Origin: Aeromicrobium sp. 9AM | GTDB taxonomy: Bacteria; Actinomycetota; Actinomycetes; Propionibacteriales; Nocardioidaceae | DNA: 64,000 nt | Direction: 5' to 3' | Assembly (NCBI RefSeq): GCF_902506105.1 | Contig: NZ_LR733304.1 | Coordinates: 1,907,458 to 1,971,457, forward strand | Part shown: positions 63,685-64,000 of the stretch, in pieces | Layout of the letters: every line of letters begins with the position of its first letter | Position numbering within the stretch: the stretch's first letter is position 1 | Notes under the pieces: generated by a model | Told to the model about the DNA's origin: nothing | Seen by the model: only the letters and a program-made list of their open reading frames with translations | Databases searched by the model: none | Translations under genes and position numbers: made by a program

Positions 63685-64000
63685 CTCCTGGTGGCGGTGA
63701 GCAGCAGGTACTCCCAGCTCATCGCCCCACCGTCGAAGTGCCCGGCGGCGAGCTCGGCGAGCTCGTTGTCCAGGCCGGCCACCTTGTCGGGCTCCTCGGC
63801 GATGTTCTTGTAGACGGCGATCGTCGGGCCGTACGTCCGCTTGAAGAAGTCGCGCATCTCCTCCGGAGAGTCGAACCGGTCGACCGTGAGCATCTCCTTG
63901 CGCGCCTCGACCCCCGTGACTCGATCGCCGAGCAGCGAGCGTACGTGCTCCTCATCGCCCCACAACGGTGGCGGCTGGGCACCGGGCGGAGGCGGCGGGG
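63681..64000 (-). CDS. class I SAM-dependent methyltransferase, C-terminal part
   Basis: The gene runs off the right edge, leaving about 106 C-terminal residues. PPPPGAQPPPLWGDEEHVRS, FFKRTYGPTIAVYKNI and a final SWEYLLLTATR match the C-terminal half of UbiE/methyltransf_11-like proteins common in actinobacteria. The SAM-binding part lies outside the window. Confidence 0.75.
   Translation of the reverse strand, partial: PPPPPGAQPPPLWGDEEHVRSLLGDRVTGVEARKEMLTVDRFDSPEEMRDFFKRTYGPTIAVYKNIAEEPDKVAGLDNELAELAAGHFDGGAMSWEYLLLTATRS

Overview
The window is high-GC (about 68-70 %) actinobacterial chromosome with very dense coding, many ATGA and TGATG start/stop overlaps, and frequent GTACG words. A single-polypeptide type I fatty acid synthase (FAS-I, 3002 aa) with a coupled holo-ACP synthase, EttA, oligoribonuclease, paired dynamin-like GTPases and UdgX together suggest an actinomycete. 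A Nocardioidaceae member (Aeromicrobium or Nocardioides-like) is my guess, but the genus is not provable from the sequence alone.

Layout. 1-12.5 kb holds lipid synthesis: the start of an acyl-CoA carboxylase beta subunit, a FabG-like reductase / phosphotransferase / TetR operon, acpS and the giant fas gene. The carboxylase and fas promoters carry the same paired inverted repeat TGAGG-N4-CCTCA. 12.5-20 kb holds a LysR regulator, a secreted M4 metalloprotease, a beta-oxidation operon (SDR, thiolase, acyl-CoA dehydrogenase) divergent from a TetR gene, and a YceI/MarR pair. A 16-bp operator is shared by the acyl-CoA dehydrogenase/TetR promoter and the FabG operon. 20-45 kb is housekeeping: ettA, ssb, a dynamin-like GTPase pair, PrsW, tRNA-Arg followed by a tandem repeat that copies the tRNA 3' end, SRPBCC/ArsR genes, LysG/LysE, two FluC (CrcB) genes, two DsbA-like proteins, orn, tRNA-His, a secreted SGNH hydrolase, glpD/glpK, pirin, AlkD, udgX and an FAD oxidoreductase.

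45,243-61,836 is a compact, apparently intact siphovirus prophage of 16.6 kb. It sits in the 3' end of tRNA-Lys(CTT) and is bounded by 35-bp direct repeats. Left to right it carries a leftward repressor, a rightward HTH/excisionase-like gene, small early genes including an EEP-family nuclease and C2H2 microproteins, a strongly structured non-coding stretch, HNH, terminase, portal, a prohead protease fused to the major capsid protein (with an internal ribosome binding site), connectors, tail genes with a -1 frameshift, an endolysin and holin-like proteins. Leftward HNH, tyrosine integrase and a 50-aa gene come last. No replication genes are visible.

The main discovery is an integration-dependent immunity switch. 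The attachment core lies inside the repressor reading frame. In the prophage, the host side of attL supplies a stop codon and gives a short repressor ending RTR. Joining the two prophage ends to rebuild phage attP removes that stop and extends the frame by 21 codons to a protein ending EEEIAA, a C-terminus like an ssrA degradation tag. The extended stop overlaps (ATGA) the start of the 50-aa gene that leads the integrase operon, and the integrase itself ends in AAAAA. This is the logic described for mycobacteriophages BPs, Brujita and Giles, here in a minimal-size phage of another actinobacterial group.

61.8-64 kb resumes the chromosome with the displaced tRNA-Lys terminator, a DksA-type and a TFIIB-type zinc protein, intergenic repeats, an NAD-dependent epimerase and the end of a methyltransferase gene.
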